Positions 7,648 through 15,177 of a DNA stretch of 37,017 nucleotides are shown here, piece after piece. The notes beneath the pieces were generated by a model, which saw only the letters and a list, made by a program, of their open reading frames with translations, was not told the DNA's origin and made no database searches. The stretch is from CAZCQP01 sp964500895 (GTDB taxonomy: Bacteria > Bacillota > Clostridia > Lachnospirales > JAISER01), in the NCBI GenBank assembly GCA_964500895.1, contig CAZCQP010000029.1:1-37017 (forward strand), written 5' to 3'. The first letter of the stretch is position 1. Each line of letters begins with the position of its first letter. Both the position numbers and the translations under genes were made by a program.

Positions 7648-8595
7648 ATGAACCAACAAGACATTTTGCACGCCGCCGTGGTGAATTTTCGCATTGTGTG
7701 GGGCGACAAGGAAGCCAACTTGCGCCGTATTTTAGGCTACATAGAAGCTGCCGCCAAAAGTGGCGTAGACCTTATTGTCTTTCCCGAAATGAGCCTGCAA
7801 GGCTATGCAGACGATGCCCTTCACCCCTTGCAAGGGGAAAAAATGCAGGTGACCGAAGCGGAATGTGTGCCTGGCCCTGCTGCCAATGCCATTGCCGCCT
7901 TAACCAAACGTTACGGCATGTATGCAGTGTGGGGCATGGCAGAATGTGACCCGCACAACCCCAGCGTGGCCTACAATGCCGCAGCTGTTTGCGGGCCAGA
8001 GGGTGTCATAGGCACATACCGTAAAATACACTTGGCCGGCGTGGAGGGCAAGTGGGCCACGCCCGGGGAACAGCCCTTTATGTTTGACACCCCTTGGGGG
8101 AAAGTGGGGGTAGGCATTTGTTATGACAACTACCACTTTCCAGAGCTGGCCCGTTTTTATGCTGCCAGTGGCTGCCGGGTGCTGTTAAACCCCACAGCGG
8201 TGTGCGCCCTTACCCCGGAATCTTGGGAAAACGGCTACAAACTGTTTTTAAAGTACACCGTTTCCACCAGCGGGGTTTTCATGTTAAGCTCCAACATTGT
8301 GGGTAAAGAAGTGTTGGGTCTAGACCATGGTGGAAGCGCCGATGTTGAGCACACGGTTTCCGCTGCCCGGTTTGCCGGGGGAAGCGTCATTCTAGGCCCC
8401 GGGGTGAACAAGCAGGAAATCCACCAAACCCATGTGTATGCCGGGGGCTGGGACATGGATGAAAATGGCTTGTTCTCCGCCGTGATAGACCTTTCTTTGG
8501 CCGAGCGCAGGCTTTACCAGAAGAACCCTTTAACCCAGCGGGCCGATTACCGGCCGGATCTGTACCAGCAGTGGATGGAGCAGTTAAACAAGTAA
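7648..8595 (+). CDS. Carbon-nitrogen hydrolase (nitrilase superfamily)
   Basis: A 315-residue cytosolic hydrolase with the full Glu-Lys-Cys triad of the nitrilase superfamily: Glu47 (FPEMSLQG), Lys126 (YRKIHL) and Cys158 (GICYDN). These enzymes hydrolyse amides, nitriles or N-carbamoyl compounds through a thioester on the cysteine. AGGAGG lies 8 bp before the ATG. It follows the IclR gene by 33 bp and is closed by a strong terminator, so the two form one unit. Close function (omega-amidase, N-carbamoylamine amidase or other) cannot be read from the sequence. Its place suggests an amide form of the locus substrate. Confidence 0.92.
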   Translation: MNQQDILHAAVVNFRIVWGDKEANLRRILGYIEAAAKSGVDLIVFPEMSLQGYADDALHPLQGEKMQVTEAECVPGPAANAIAALTKRYGMYAVWGMAECDPHNPSVAYNAAAVCGPEGVIGTYRKIHLAGVEGKWATPGEQPFMFDTPWGKVGVGICYDNYHFPELARFYAASGCRVLLNPTAVCALTPESWENGYKLFLKYTVSTSGVFMLSSNIVGKEVLGLDHGGSADVEHTVSAARFAGGSVILGPGVNKQEIHQTHVYAGGWDMDENGLFSAVIDLSLAERRLYQKNPLTQRADYRPDLYQQWMEQLNK

Positions 8596-8611
8596 CAGCA
8601 TTTTGAAGGGA

Positions 8612-8654
8612 TTGGGAAACTTTTTATTAAAAAAGTTTCCCAAATTTCTTTTTT
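8612..8654 (+). terminator. Rho-independent terminator after the nitrilase gene
   Basis: A perfect 14-bp stem (8612-8625 with 8630-8643) has a 4-base loop and is followed by a T-rich tail (8645-8654). The tail runs into the stop codon of the convergent gldA-like gene, so the two transcripts meet here. On the minus strand no T-tract follows the stem. Confidence 0.9.
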
Positions 8655-9732
8655 ACTGTAGGCCGTCCGCGTCCAACAGCGCCTGATACACCATATCCGG
8701 CTTAACGGCAAAGGGCAAGTTCTTGGTAGACTGGGTGGGCACGCAAGCGGCTTCCGCCACTTTCCGTAATGCTTCTTCATCAGAAGCATCTAGCCCCAGC
8801 TGCTTTAACGTTACCGGCAGCCCCACCTTTTGCATAAACCCACGCACCGTCTCCAATTCTTCTTGTGGCGCTTTTTCCAGCACCAGTTGCACCAGCACTC
8901 CGAAAGCCACCTTTTCCCCGTGGTACATGCCGTGCGCCCCACCGCTGTGTGCGAAGCTGTCGTTCACGGCATGGGCTGCTGCCAGCCCGCCGCTTTCAAA
9001 ACCCACACCGCTTAAATAAATGCAGGCTTCCACCACGTTTTCCAATGCGGGAGTCACTTGCCCGGCAGTTACGGCTTCCATGGCGTCCGGGCCGTCTTTT
9101 AATAAAATGTCGTAGCACAGTTTAGCCATGGTTAAAGCGGTGTTGGAGCATTGGCCTCTGGCCATGGTTTTGGCACCGGAGGCCGCTACCGCTCTGGCCT
9201 CGAACCAAGTGGCCAAGGCATCCCCCATGCCGGCGGCTAGAAGCCGAGGGGGTGCTTGGGCGATGATGCCTGTGTCTACCAGCACCACCTCTGGGTTTTG
9301 CTTGGTGAACTGGGCCTTCACCACCACGCCTTCCTCGTTGTAAATCACCGCAATGCCACTGCAAGGGGCATCGTTGGAAGCCACGGTGGGCACAATGACC
9401 ACCGGCAAGCCTAAGTTGTCTGCCACAGCCTTGGCTGTGTCAATCACCTTGCCGCCGCCTGCCCCAATCACCACGTCACAGCCCGCAGCTTGGCAGACTT
9501 CCATGGCTAGGGCAATCTCTGCCTTGGTGCATTCGCCCCCAAACAGGTAGGCAGACAGTTGCTTTTGGGCTTCCATCAAGCTTTGTTCTAAAATTGCGCC
9601 CATCCGCGTTTGGGTGTTTGCAGAGCAAATGAGGAAAAAGTGGTTGCCCAGCTTTTTGGTGTGCAAACCCAGGTTGACCAGTTCCCCTTTGCCCTGTATG
9701 TATTTTGCTGGAGATTTAATGACAATGGCCAT
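8653..9732 (-). CDS. gldA: GldA-family NAD-dependent alcohol dehydrogenase
   Basis: This 359-residue protein has the glycerol dehydrogenase layout: an N-terminal NAD-binding half with GAGGGKVIDTAKA (about 90-102) and a helical metal domain with zinc ligands Asp171 (GMGDALATWFEA), His254 (AAAHAVND) and His271 (MYHGEK). Family members interconvert a secondary or primary alcohol and a carbonyl. As the last gene of the 4-hydroxybutyryl-CoA dehydratase operon it may reduce an aldehyde such as succinate semialdehyde to 4-hydroxybutyrate, although known 4-hydroxybutyrate dehydrogenases belong to other branches of the Fe-alcohol dehydrogenase superfamily. Glycerol dehydrogenase itself remains possible. 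Start ATG follows AAAGGGG. Confidence 0.9.
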   Translation of the reverse strand: MAIVIKSPAKYIQGKGELVNLGLHTKKLGNHFFLICSANTQTRMGAILEQSLMEAQKQLSAYLFGGECTKAEIALAMEVCQAAGCDVVIGAGGGKVIDTAKAVADNLGLPVVIVPTVASNDAPCSGIAVIYNEEGVVVKAQFTKQNPEVVLVDTGIIAQAPPRLLAAGMGDALATWFEARAVAASGAKTMARGQCSNTALTMAKLCYDILLKDGPDAMEAVTAGQVTPALENVVEACIYLSGVGFESGGLAAAHAVNDSFAHSGGAHGMYHGEKVAFGVLVQLVLEKAPQEELETVRGFMQKVGLPVTLKQLGLDASDEEALRKVAEAACVPTQSTKNLPFAVKPDMVYQALLDADGLQ

Positions 9733-9745
9733 GGTTATACCCCTT

Positions 9746-10768
9746 TTATGATGCGCTGGCTTCTTCAGCCTGTAACGCTTTAATCTGTGCTGTCAGCTCT
9801 GGCAGTATTTTGCAGGCATCCCCCACCAAACCAAAGTCTGCCACCTCAAAAATGGGTGCGCCCGGGTCTTTGTTGATGGCCACAATCAAGTCTGATTCTT
9901 CCATCCCCGCCAAGTGCTGAATGGCCCCGGAAATGCCGCAAGCCACATACAGGTTTGGCCGCACGGTTTTCCCGGTTTGCCCCACTTGCCGGTCTTTTTC
10001 AACCCAACCCGCATCCACACAAGCACGGGAGGAGGCAATGGTTCCTCCAAGCACCTCTGCCAGTTCTTCCAACAGCTTGAAGTTATCCGGGCAACCCATG
10101 CCCCGGCCGCCAGAGATTAACACCTTGGCATCTTGAATATCCATTTTAGTGCTTACCTTTTTAATAACCTCTAAAATTTCAACGTTTTTGCATGCATCCA
10201 GCCCCGGTACCGCAAAGGCTTCCACCGTAAAGTCCGGCTGTTCCAAGGGAGTGATGCGCTGCATAACCCCAGGGCGTACCGTAGCCATTTGCGGCCGATG
10301 TTCCGGGCACAAAATGGTGGCCATGATGTTGCCCCCAAATGCCGGGCGGGTCATCATCAGGTGGTTGGTGCCTTCCTGAATATCCAGGCCGGTGCAGTCT
10401 GCGGTTAAGCCGGTATGCACCCGGGCAGACACCCTGGGCGCTAAATCCCGGCCGATGGCTGTGGCCCCAAACAACACAATTTCTGGCTTGTAATGGTTCA
10501 CCACTTGGCTTAAAGCTTGGGTGTAAGGTTCGGTCATGTAAGTTTCCAGCGCAGGGTCATCCACCAGAATAACCCGGTTTGCCCCGTAACGGCCCAGGCT
10601 TTTTTCAAGGCCATTAAGCTGGTGGCCCAAAAGTACCGCCGTCACTTGGGTATTTAATTGCTTGGCTAAATCCAGCCCTTTGCCCAGCAGCTCAAAGGAC
10701 ACGCCGGTTATGGCGCCGTCCACCTGCTGGATGAATACAAAAACCCCTTTATAATCACTGATGTTCAT
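9746..10768 (-). CDS. etfA: Electron transfer flavoprotein alpha subunit
   Basis: This 340-residue EtfA has a variable N-terminal half and the conserved C-terminal FAD-binding domain from about residue 210, with GGRGMG, SRACVDAGW, QVGQTGKTV and GISGAIQH segments. With EtfB it carries electrons to or from the acyl-CoA dehydrogenase encoded upstream. In butyrate-forming Clostridia the matching complex couples crotonyl-CoA reduction to ferredoxin reduction by flavin bifurcation. That mode is likely from the gene set but is not proven by the sequence. It lies 24 bp after etfB. Confidence 0.95.
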   Translation of the reverse strand: MNISDYKGVFVFIQQVDGAITGVSFELLGKGLDLAKQLNTQVTAVLLGHQLNGLEKSLGRYGANRVILVDDPALETYMTEPYTQALSQVVNHYKPEIVLFGATAIGRDLAPRVSARVHTGLTADCTGLDIQEGTNHLMMTRPAFGGNIMATILCPEHRPQMATVRPGVMQRITPLEQPDFTVEAFAVPGLDACKNVEILEVIKKVSTKMDIQDAKVLISGGRGMGCPDNFKLLEELAEVLGGTIASSRACVDAGWVEKDRQVGQTGKTVRPNLYVACGISGAIQHLAGMEESDLIVAINKDPGAPIFEVADFGLVGDACKILPELTAQIKALQAEEASAS

Positions 10769-10792
10769 GTTTGCCCCTCTTTCTGTATAGCG

Positions 10793-11575
10793 TTACAGTA
10801 CAAACTTTTCTTGCAGCCTTTCCACCAGCCATTGGGCGGAAGCCTGTTCGTCCAAGGTGACCACGGTGCCTTTGCCCTTCACCGCTTTGGTGAAGGATTT
10901 CATCACCCGGGTGGGGGAGCCTTTTAGGCCGATGTTGCCTTCATCTACGGTTAAGTCGGCACGGGTCAGCTGCTTCACTTCTTTTTCCCTGTATGCCCGG
11001 AAAATGCCGCCGGGGCTCATGTACCGGGGGGTGGCCAGTTCTGCCAATGCAGTAACCAGGCAAGGCAGCTTGGTTTTAATCTTATGGTAACGGTCTTCGT
11101 ATTGCCGTTTCACCACCAGGCAGCCGTCTTCTAATGAAAGTTCCTCTGCATAGCTTACATTGGCCAGTCTTAAATGTTCTGCAATTTGGGGGCCTACCTG
11201 AGCGGTGTCCCCGTCAATAGCCTGTCTGCCGGTAATAATCAAATCATAGGGCATGGTTTGGATGGCGGCAGCCAGTGTGGAGGAAGTGGCCCATGTATCC
11301 GAGCCGCCAAAAGCCCGGTCAGTCACCAAAACGGCTTCATCTGCCCCCATGGCCAACGCTTCTCGTAAAGCTAAATCCGCTTGAGGTGGCCCCATGGAAA
11401 TGACGGTGACATGGGCGCCGTGGGCGTCTTTTAAACGCAGGGCGGCTTCAATGCCCGCCTTGTCGTCCGGGTTAATGATGCTGGGCACCCCTTCCCGAAT
11501 GAGGGTGCCGGTGACAGGGTCCAGCCGCACTTCGTTGGTGTCTGGCACCTGCTTGATGCAAACAATAATATTCAA
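10793..11575 (-). CDS. etfB: Electron transfer flavoprotein beta subunit
   Basis: This 260-residue EtfB has the CIKQVPDT start, a VISMGPP segment, AFGGSDTWATS and the GRQAIDGDTAQVGP signature near residues 115-130. The overall look is that of clostridial and Acidaminococcus EtfB proteins from butyrate-type pathways, which bifurcate electrons. The start codon is TTG at 11575, with AAAGGAG upstream at a slightly long spacing; there is no ATG nearby in frame. It sits between the acyl-CoA dehydrogenase and EtfA genes. Confidence 0.95.
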   Translation of the reverse strand: MNIIVCIKQVPDTNEVRLDPVTGTLIREGVPSIINPDDKAGIEAALRLKDAHGAHVTVISMGPPQADLALREALAMGADEAVLVTDRAFGGSDTWATSSTLAAAIQTMPYDLIITGRQAIDGDTAQVGPQIAEHLRLANVSYAEELSLEDGCLVVKRQYEDRYHKIKTKLPCLVTALAELATPRYMSPGGIFRAYREKEVKQLTRADLTVDEGNIGLKGSPTRVMKSFTKAVKGKGTVVTLDEQASAQWLVERLQEKFVL

Positions 11576-11597
11576 GGTTATACACTCCTTTGGTTGA

Positions 11598-12737
11598 CTA
11601 TTTCAGCACGGAAGACGCCACCACCATGCGCTGTACCTCGCTGGTGCCTTCGTATATTTCCGTAATCTTGGCATCCCGCATCATGCGCTCCACCGGGTAT
11701 TCCCGGGTGTAGCCGTAGCCGCCATGCAGCTGCACGCATTTGGTGGTGATGGCCATGGCGGTTTCGGAAGCATACAGTTTTGCCATGGCGGCATCCACAG
11801 AAAAACGTTTGCCGGAATCTTTCGCTGCCGCCGCACTGTAAACCAACAACCGGGCGGCTTCTATTCTGGTTTTCATGTCTGCAATCTGGAATTGGGTGTT
11901 TTGGAAAGCCGAGATAGACCGGCCAAATTGCCGTCTTTCCTGCACGTATTGCACGGCTTCATCAAAAGCCCCTTGTGCAATGCCTAAGGCCTGGGCCGCA
12001 ATGCCGATGCGCCCGCCGTCCAGCGTTTGCATGGCGTAACCAAAGCCTTTTTCTTCTTTGCCCAGCAAGTTTTCCTTGGGCACGATACAGTTTTGGAACA
12101 CCAGTTCACAGGTAGAAGAACCCCGAATGCCCATTTTCAGTTCCTTTTTGCCAATGGAAAAGCCCGGGAAGCCTTTTTCCACAATAAAGGCAGAAATGCC
12201 CTTCACGCCCTTGGACTTATCCGTCATGGCCATAATGATGAAGGTGTCTGCCACACCCCCGTTGGTGATGAAAATTTTACTGCCGTTTAAAACGTAGTGG
12301 TCACCTTCCAGCACCGCTTTGGTCTGCTGGCCGGAGGCATCCGTTCCGGCGTTGGGTTCTGTTAAGCCGAAAGCGCCTAAAGTTTTGCCTTGCGCCAAAG
12401 GTTTTAAGTATTTTTCTTTTTGCTCTGGTGTGCCCAGCTTTAAAATAGGGTCACAAGCAAGGGACGTATGGGTGGAGACAATAACCCCGGTTGTGCCGCA
12501 TACCCGAGACAATTCCTCTACGCACATGGCGTAGGTGAGGCTATCGCAGCCTTGCCCGCCCCATTCAGCGGGGATGGGAATGCCTAAAAAGCCGTATTTG
12601 GCCATTTTCTCCACGGTTTCTGCGGGAAAGCGCTCTTGTTCGTCCACCTCTTGGGCCAGGGGCTTCACTTCGTTTACGGCGAAGTCTCTAAAAAGCTGCC
12701 TGGCCATCTGCTGTTCCTTGCTCAACTCAAAATTCAT
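11598..12737 (-). CDS. Acyl-CoA dehydrogenase (butyryl-CoA dehydrogenase-like)
   Basis: A 378-residue flavoenzyme with the acyl-CoA dehydrogenase signatures: FGLTEPNAGTDAS substrate/FAD segment, RRQFGRSISAFQ, QLHGGYGYTREYP and the catalytic base Glu362 in IYEGTSEVQR. I chose ATG 12737 because GAGGAGGAAACAGC precedes it; an in-frame ATG at 12779 overlaps the upstream gene. In context it would reduce crotonyl-CoA to butyryl-CoA with EtfBA as electron partner. It could equally oxidise another short acyl-CoA. Confidence 0.93.
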   Translation of the reverse strand: MNFELSKEQQMARQLFRDFAVNEVKPLAQEVDEQERFPAETVEKMAKYGFLGIPIPAEWGGQGCDSLTYAMCVEELSRVCGTTGVIVSTHTSLACDPILKLGTPEQKEKYLKPLAQGKTLGAFGLTEPNAGTDASGQQTKAVLEGDHYVLNGSKIFITNGGVADTFIIMAMTDKSKGVKGISAFIVEKGFPGFSIGKKELKMGIRGSSTCELVFQNCIVPKENLLGKEEKGFGYAMQTLDGGRIGIAAQALGIAQGAFDEAVQYVQERRQFGRSISAFQNTQFQIADMKTRIEAARLLVYSAAAAKDSGKRFSVDAAMAKLYASETAMAITTKCVQLHGGYGYTREYPVERMMRDAKITEIYEGTSEVQRMVVASSVLK

Positions 12738-12766
12738 GCTGTTTCCTCCTCTATATGAAGACCTTT

Positions 12767-13546
12767 CTACCGATTGCAAAAAGGCTCTGCTTTCCGTTTT
12801 TCAACAAATGCAGCCATGGCGTTGTGCTGGTCTTGGGTTTCAAAGCAACCGCCAAACACTTCTGCCTCCAATGCAATGCCATGGTCAATGTCTGTTTGCA
12901 TCCCCCTGTTTACCGCTGTTTTCACAGCCCGGACAGCAATGGGTGCATTTCTGGCAACCTTTTCAGCCAGCTTCATGGCTTCTTCCATCAGTGTTTCAGC
13001 AGGGTATACATGGTTTACTAAACCAATGGCCAGCGCTTCTTCTGCATTTATTTTCTTTGTGGTATACATCAGTTCTTTGGCCAGCCCTTCCCCAATAAGC
13101 CGGGGCAAACGTTGGGTACCCCCAAATCCTGGAGGAATGCCTAACGATGCTTCCGGTTGGCCGAAAATGGCATTTTCAGATGCCAGCCGAATGTCGCAGG
13201 CCAAAGCCAGCTCACAGCCGCCCCCCAGCGCAAAACCGTTCACGGCTGCAATCACTGGCACGGGCAACAGCTCCAGCTTGCGAAAAACGGCATTACCCCG
13301 TTCCCCCCAGCGTACACCGCTTTGTTTATCCAACGCCAGCATAGAGGCAATGTCTGCCCCTGCCACAAAAGCTTTGTTGCCAGCCCCGGTTACAATGATG
13401 CACCGGATGTCTTCCTCCTGGGAAATGCCGTCCAGCACCATGTCCAGTTCTTCAATCACCTGTGCGTTTAAAGCGTTTAGTGCCGATGGCCGGTTAATGG
13501 TTATGATGCCGATAAACCCTTTTTGTTCAAAGGTTATAAATTCCAT
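12767..13546 (-). CDS. Enoyl-CoA hydratase (crotonase family)
   Basis: This 259-residue crotonase-fold protein keeps both catalytic glutamates of true hydratases, Glu112 (GGCELA) and Glu132 (FGQPEASLG), and the AGADI oxyanion-hole segment around residue 63. It would interconvert crotonyl-CoA and 3-hydroxybutyryl-CoA. GGAGG lies about 7 bp before the ATG. It is 11 bp after the CoA-transferase gene. No thiolase or 3-hydroxybutyryl-CoA dehydrogenase lies in the window, so the oxidative branch would need genes elsewhere. Confidence 0.93.
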   Translation of the reverse strand: MEFITFEQKGFIGIITINRPSALNALNAQVIEELDMVLDGISQEEDIRCIIVTGAGNKAFVAGADIASMLALDKQSGVRWGERGNAVFRKLELLPVPVIAAVNGFALGGGCELALACDIRLASENAIFGQPEASLGIPPGFGGTQRLPRLIGEGLAKELMYTTKKINAEEALAIGLVNHVYPAETLMEEAMKLAEKVARNAPIAVRAVKTAVNRGMQTDIDHGIALEAEVFGGCFETQDQHNAMAAFVEKRKAEPFCNR

Positions 13547-13557
13547 ATGAACGCCTC

Positions 13558-14853
13558 CTACAGTGTGGGAAACCGTTTTTTAATTTCAAAGGTTAATGCG
13601 TCACGAAAATCCGGGTGGGCGATGGCGGCCAGTGCTTGTGCCCGCTGGCGTAAGGTTTTCCCTTTTAGCTGGGCAATGCCGTATTCTGTGACCACGTAGT
13701 TTACATCAAAACGGGAGGTGGTCACCCCGGCTCCTTCGTTTATTAATGGCACAATGCGGGAAATGGTTCCCTTGGATGCGGTTGAAGGCATGGCGATAAT
13801 GGCCCGGCCACCTTTGCTCATGTTGGCCCCCCGCACAAAGTCCACCTGTCCACCGGCCCCGCTGAACTGGGTAAGCCCCACCGTATCTGCCACCACTTGG
13901 CCCATCAGGTCAACTTGCAGGCAGGCGTTAATGGCCACCATGTTGTCGTTTTGGCAAATGATACGGGGGTCGTTCACATAGTCTACCGTGCGGACGGATA
14001 CGGAAGGATTGTCGTTGACAAAATCGTACAACCGGCGGGTGCCCATAATGAAGGTGGCAATGGTCACGCCGGGGTTAAGGGTTTTGCGGCGGTTGGTGAC
14101 CACACCGGCTTCCACCAGCTTTACAACCCCGTCTGAAATCATTTCCGAATGGATGCCTAAATCCTTTTTCTCTGTTAAAAAGTGCAGCACCGCATCGGGA
14201 ATGGCCCCAATGCCCATTTGCAGTGTATCACCGTCTTGAATGAGGGAGGCCACATTTTCACCAATGGCCCGTTCCACTTCTCCAATGGCCGGGGGCTCCA
14301 TTTCAAAAATCGGCATATCCGCTTCCACAATACAATCCAGCTGGCTTACATGGATAAAGCCGTCACCATATGTACGGGGCATCTGGGGGTTGATGTGGGC
14401 AATTTTAATGGTGGATTGCTGGGCGGCGCATTTGGTGTAATCCACCGAAACCCCCATGCTGCAATAGCCGTGGGCATCTGGGGGGGAAAGCTGCAACAAA
14501 GCCACATCCGGGGGTAGCACCGTGCGCAAAAGCTCCGGCACTTCCGAAAAATAAACGGGGGTAAAGTCTCCCCGGCCTTCAATAATGGCTTGCCGGGTGG
14601 GTGGGCCTACAAACAGGCTGTTGTGGCGAAAGTGCTTTTCCATGCCTGGCTTGCAGTAGTCCGCCGGGCCTTTGGGCACCAGATGGACAATTTCCACATT
14701 TTCTACCGCCTGTGCATTGGCCACCATGGCCTGGCTTAACAGCAGAGATTCTCCGGCGGCGTGGGCGGTAACCACCCGGTGGCCGGAACGAATATATTTC
14801 ACGGCTTCTTCCGCCGTGGTAAGTTTTTGTTGGTACAGGGTTTTCCAATCCAT
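13558..14853 (-). CDS. 4-hydroxybutyrate-type CoA-transferase
   Basis: A 431-residue member of the acetyl-CoA hydrolase/transferase family, the length of clostridial 4-hydroxybutyrate and butyryl CoA-transferases. The catalytic glutamate that forms the CoA-thioester is Glu237 in GIHSEMISDG. The GIGAIPD loop (214-220) and a C-terminal GGQVDF-containing region are also typical. Placed next to 4-hydroxybutyryl-CoA dehydratase, it most likely activates 4-hydroxybutyrate with acetyl-CoA or butyryl-CoA as donor. It starts 4 bp after the NifU-like gene, with GAGGAG as ribosome site. Confidence 0.93.
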   Translation of the reverse strand: MDWKTLYQQKLTTAEEAVKYIRSGHRVVTAHAAGESLLLSQAMVANAQAVENVEIVHLVPKGPADYCKPGMEKHFRHNSLFVGPPTRQAIIEGRGDFTPVYFSEVPELLRTVLPPDVALLQLSPPDAHGYCSMGVSVDYTKCAAQQSTIKIAHINPQMPRTYGDGFIHVSQLDCIVEADMPIFEMEPPAIGEVERAIGENVASLIQDGDTLQMGIGAIPDAVLHFLTEKKDLGIHSEMISDGVVKLVEAGVVTNRRKTLNPGVTIATFIMGTRRLYDFVNDNPSVSVRTVDYVNDPRIICQNDNMVAINACLQVDLMGQVVADTVGLTQFSGAGGQVDFVRGANMSKGGRAIIAMPSTASKGTISRIVPLINEGAGVTTSRFDVNYVVTEYGIAQLKGKTLRQRAQALAAIAHPDFRDALTFEIKKRFPTL

Positions 14854-14857
14854 GGGT

Positions 14858-15163
14858 TCACTCCTCAGTGCGATGTGCCTTGCTTAACATTTGCCGGGCA
14901 AAGTCCAGCAGTTCCTGGCTTACCGGGGTACTTTCTACTTCCACCCGTGTAATGTCCGGCAGCACTTGTTGCAATGTTTCTTCAATGGCCAGCCGGGTGG
15001 AGGTTTCGGCCCCGGGGCAACCGGCGCACTGGCCCACCATTTGTACAGTCAGCACACCTTGATGATAAGCCACCAGCCGGGCATTGCCCCCGTGGGCCAT
15101 AAGCATGGGACGAACAGCTTCGTCAAAAACTTTCTGAATGTCTTGCAAAGTCAGGCCGTCCAT
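14858..15163 (-). CDS. NifU-like C-terminal-domain Fe-S protein
   Basis: This 101-residue protein consists only of a NifU C-terminal (Nfu) domain: VRPMLMAHGGNARLV followed by the Cys46-x-x-Cys49 pair in GQCAGCPGAE, which bridges a [4Fe-4S] cluster in a dimer. Such proteins carry and hand over Fe-S clusters. It is wedged between the genes for a [4Fe-4S]-dependent dehydratase (14 bp upstream) and the CoA-transferase (4 bp downstream), so a dedicated role in maturing the dehydratase is plausible. A C-terminal extension of about 25 residues follows the domain. Confidence 0.9.
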   Translation of the reverse strand: MDGLTLQDIQKVFDEAVRPMLMAHGGNARLVAYHQGVLTVQMVGQCAGCPGAETSTRLAIEETLQQVLPDITRVEVESTPVSQELLDFARQMLSKAHRTEE

Positions 15164-15177
15164 TTGAAACCTTCCTT

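Noticed and set aside
12535..13098. Open frame of 187 codons on the plus strand across the acyl-CoA dehydrogenase/hydratase junction
   Set aside because: It is antisense to two well-supported genes, with no recognisable domain and no promoter.
12774..13550. Long open frame (258 codons) opposite the enoyl-CoA hydratase gene
   Set aside because: It mirrors a clear crotonase gene with both catalytic glutamates, has no ribosome site, and its product is a low-complexity Ser/Ala/Pro-rich sequence.
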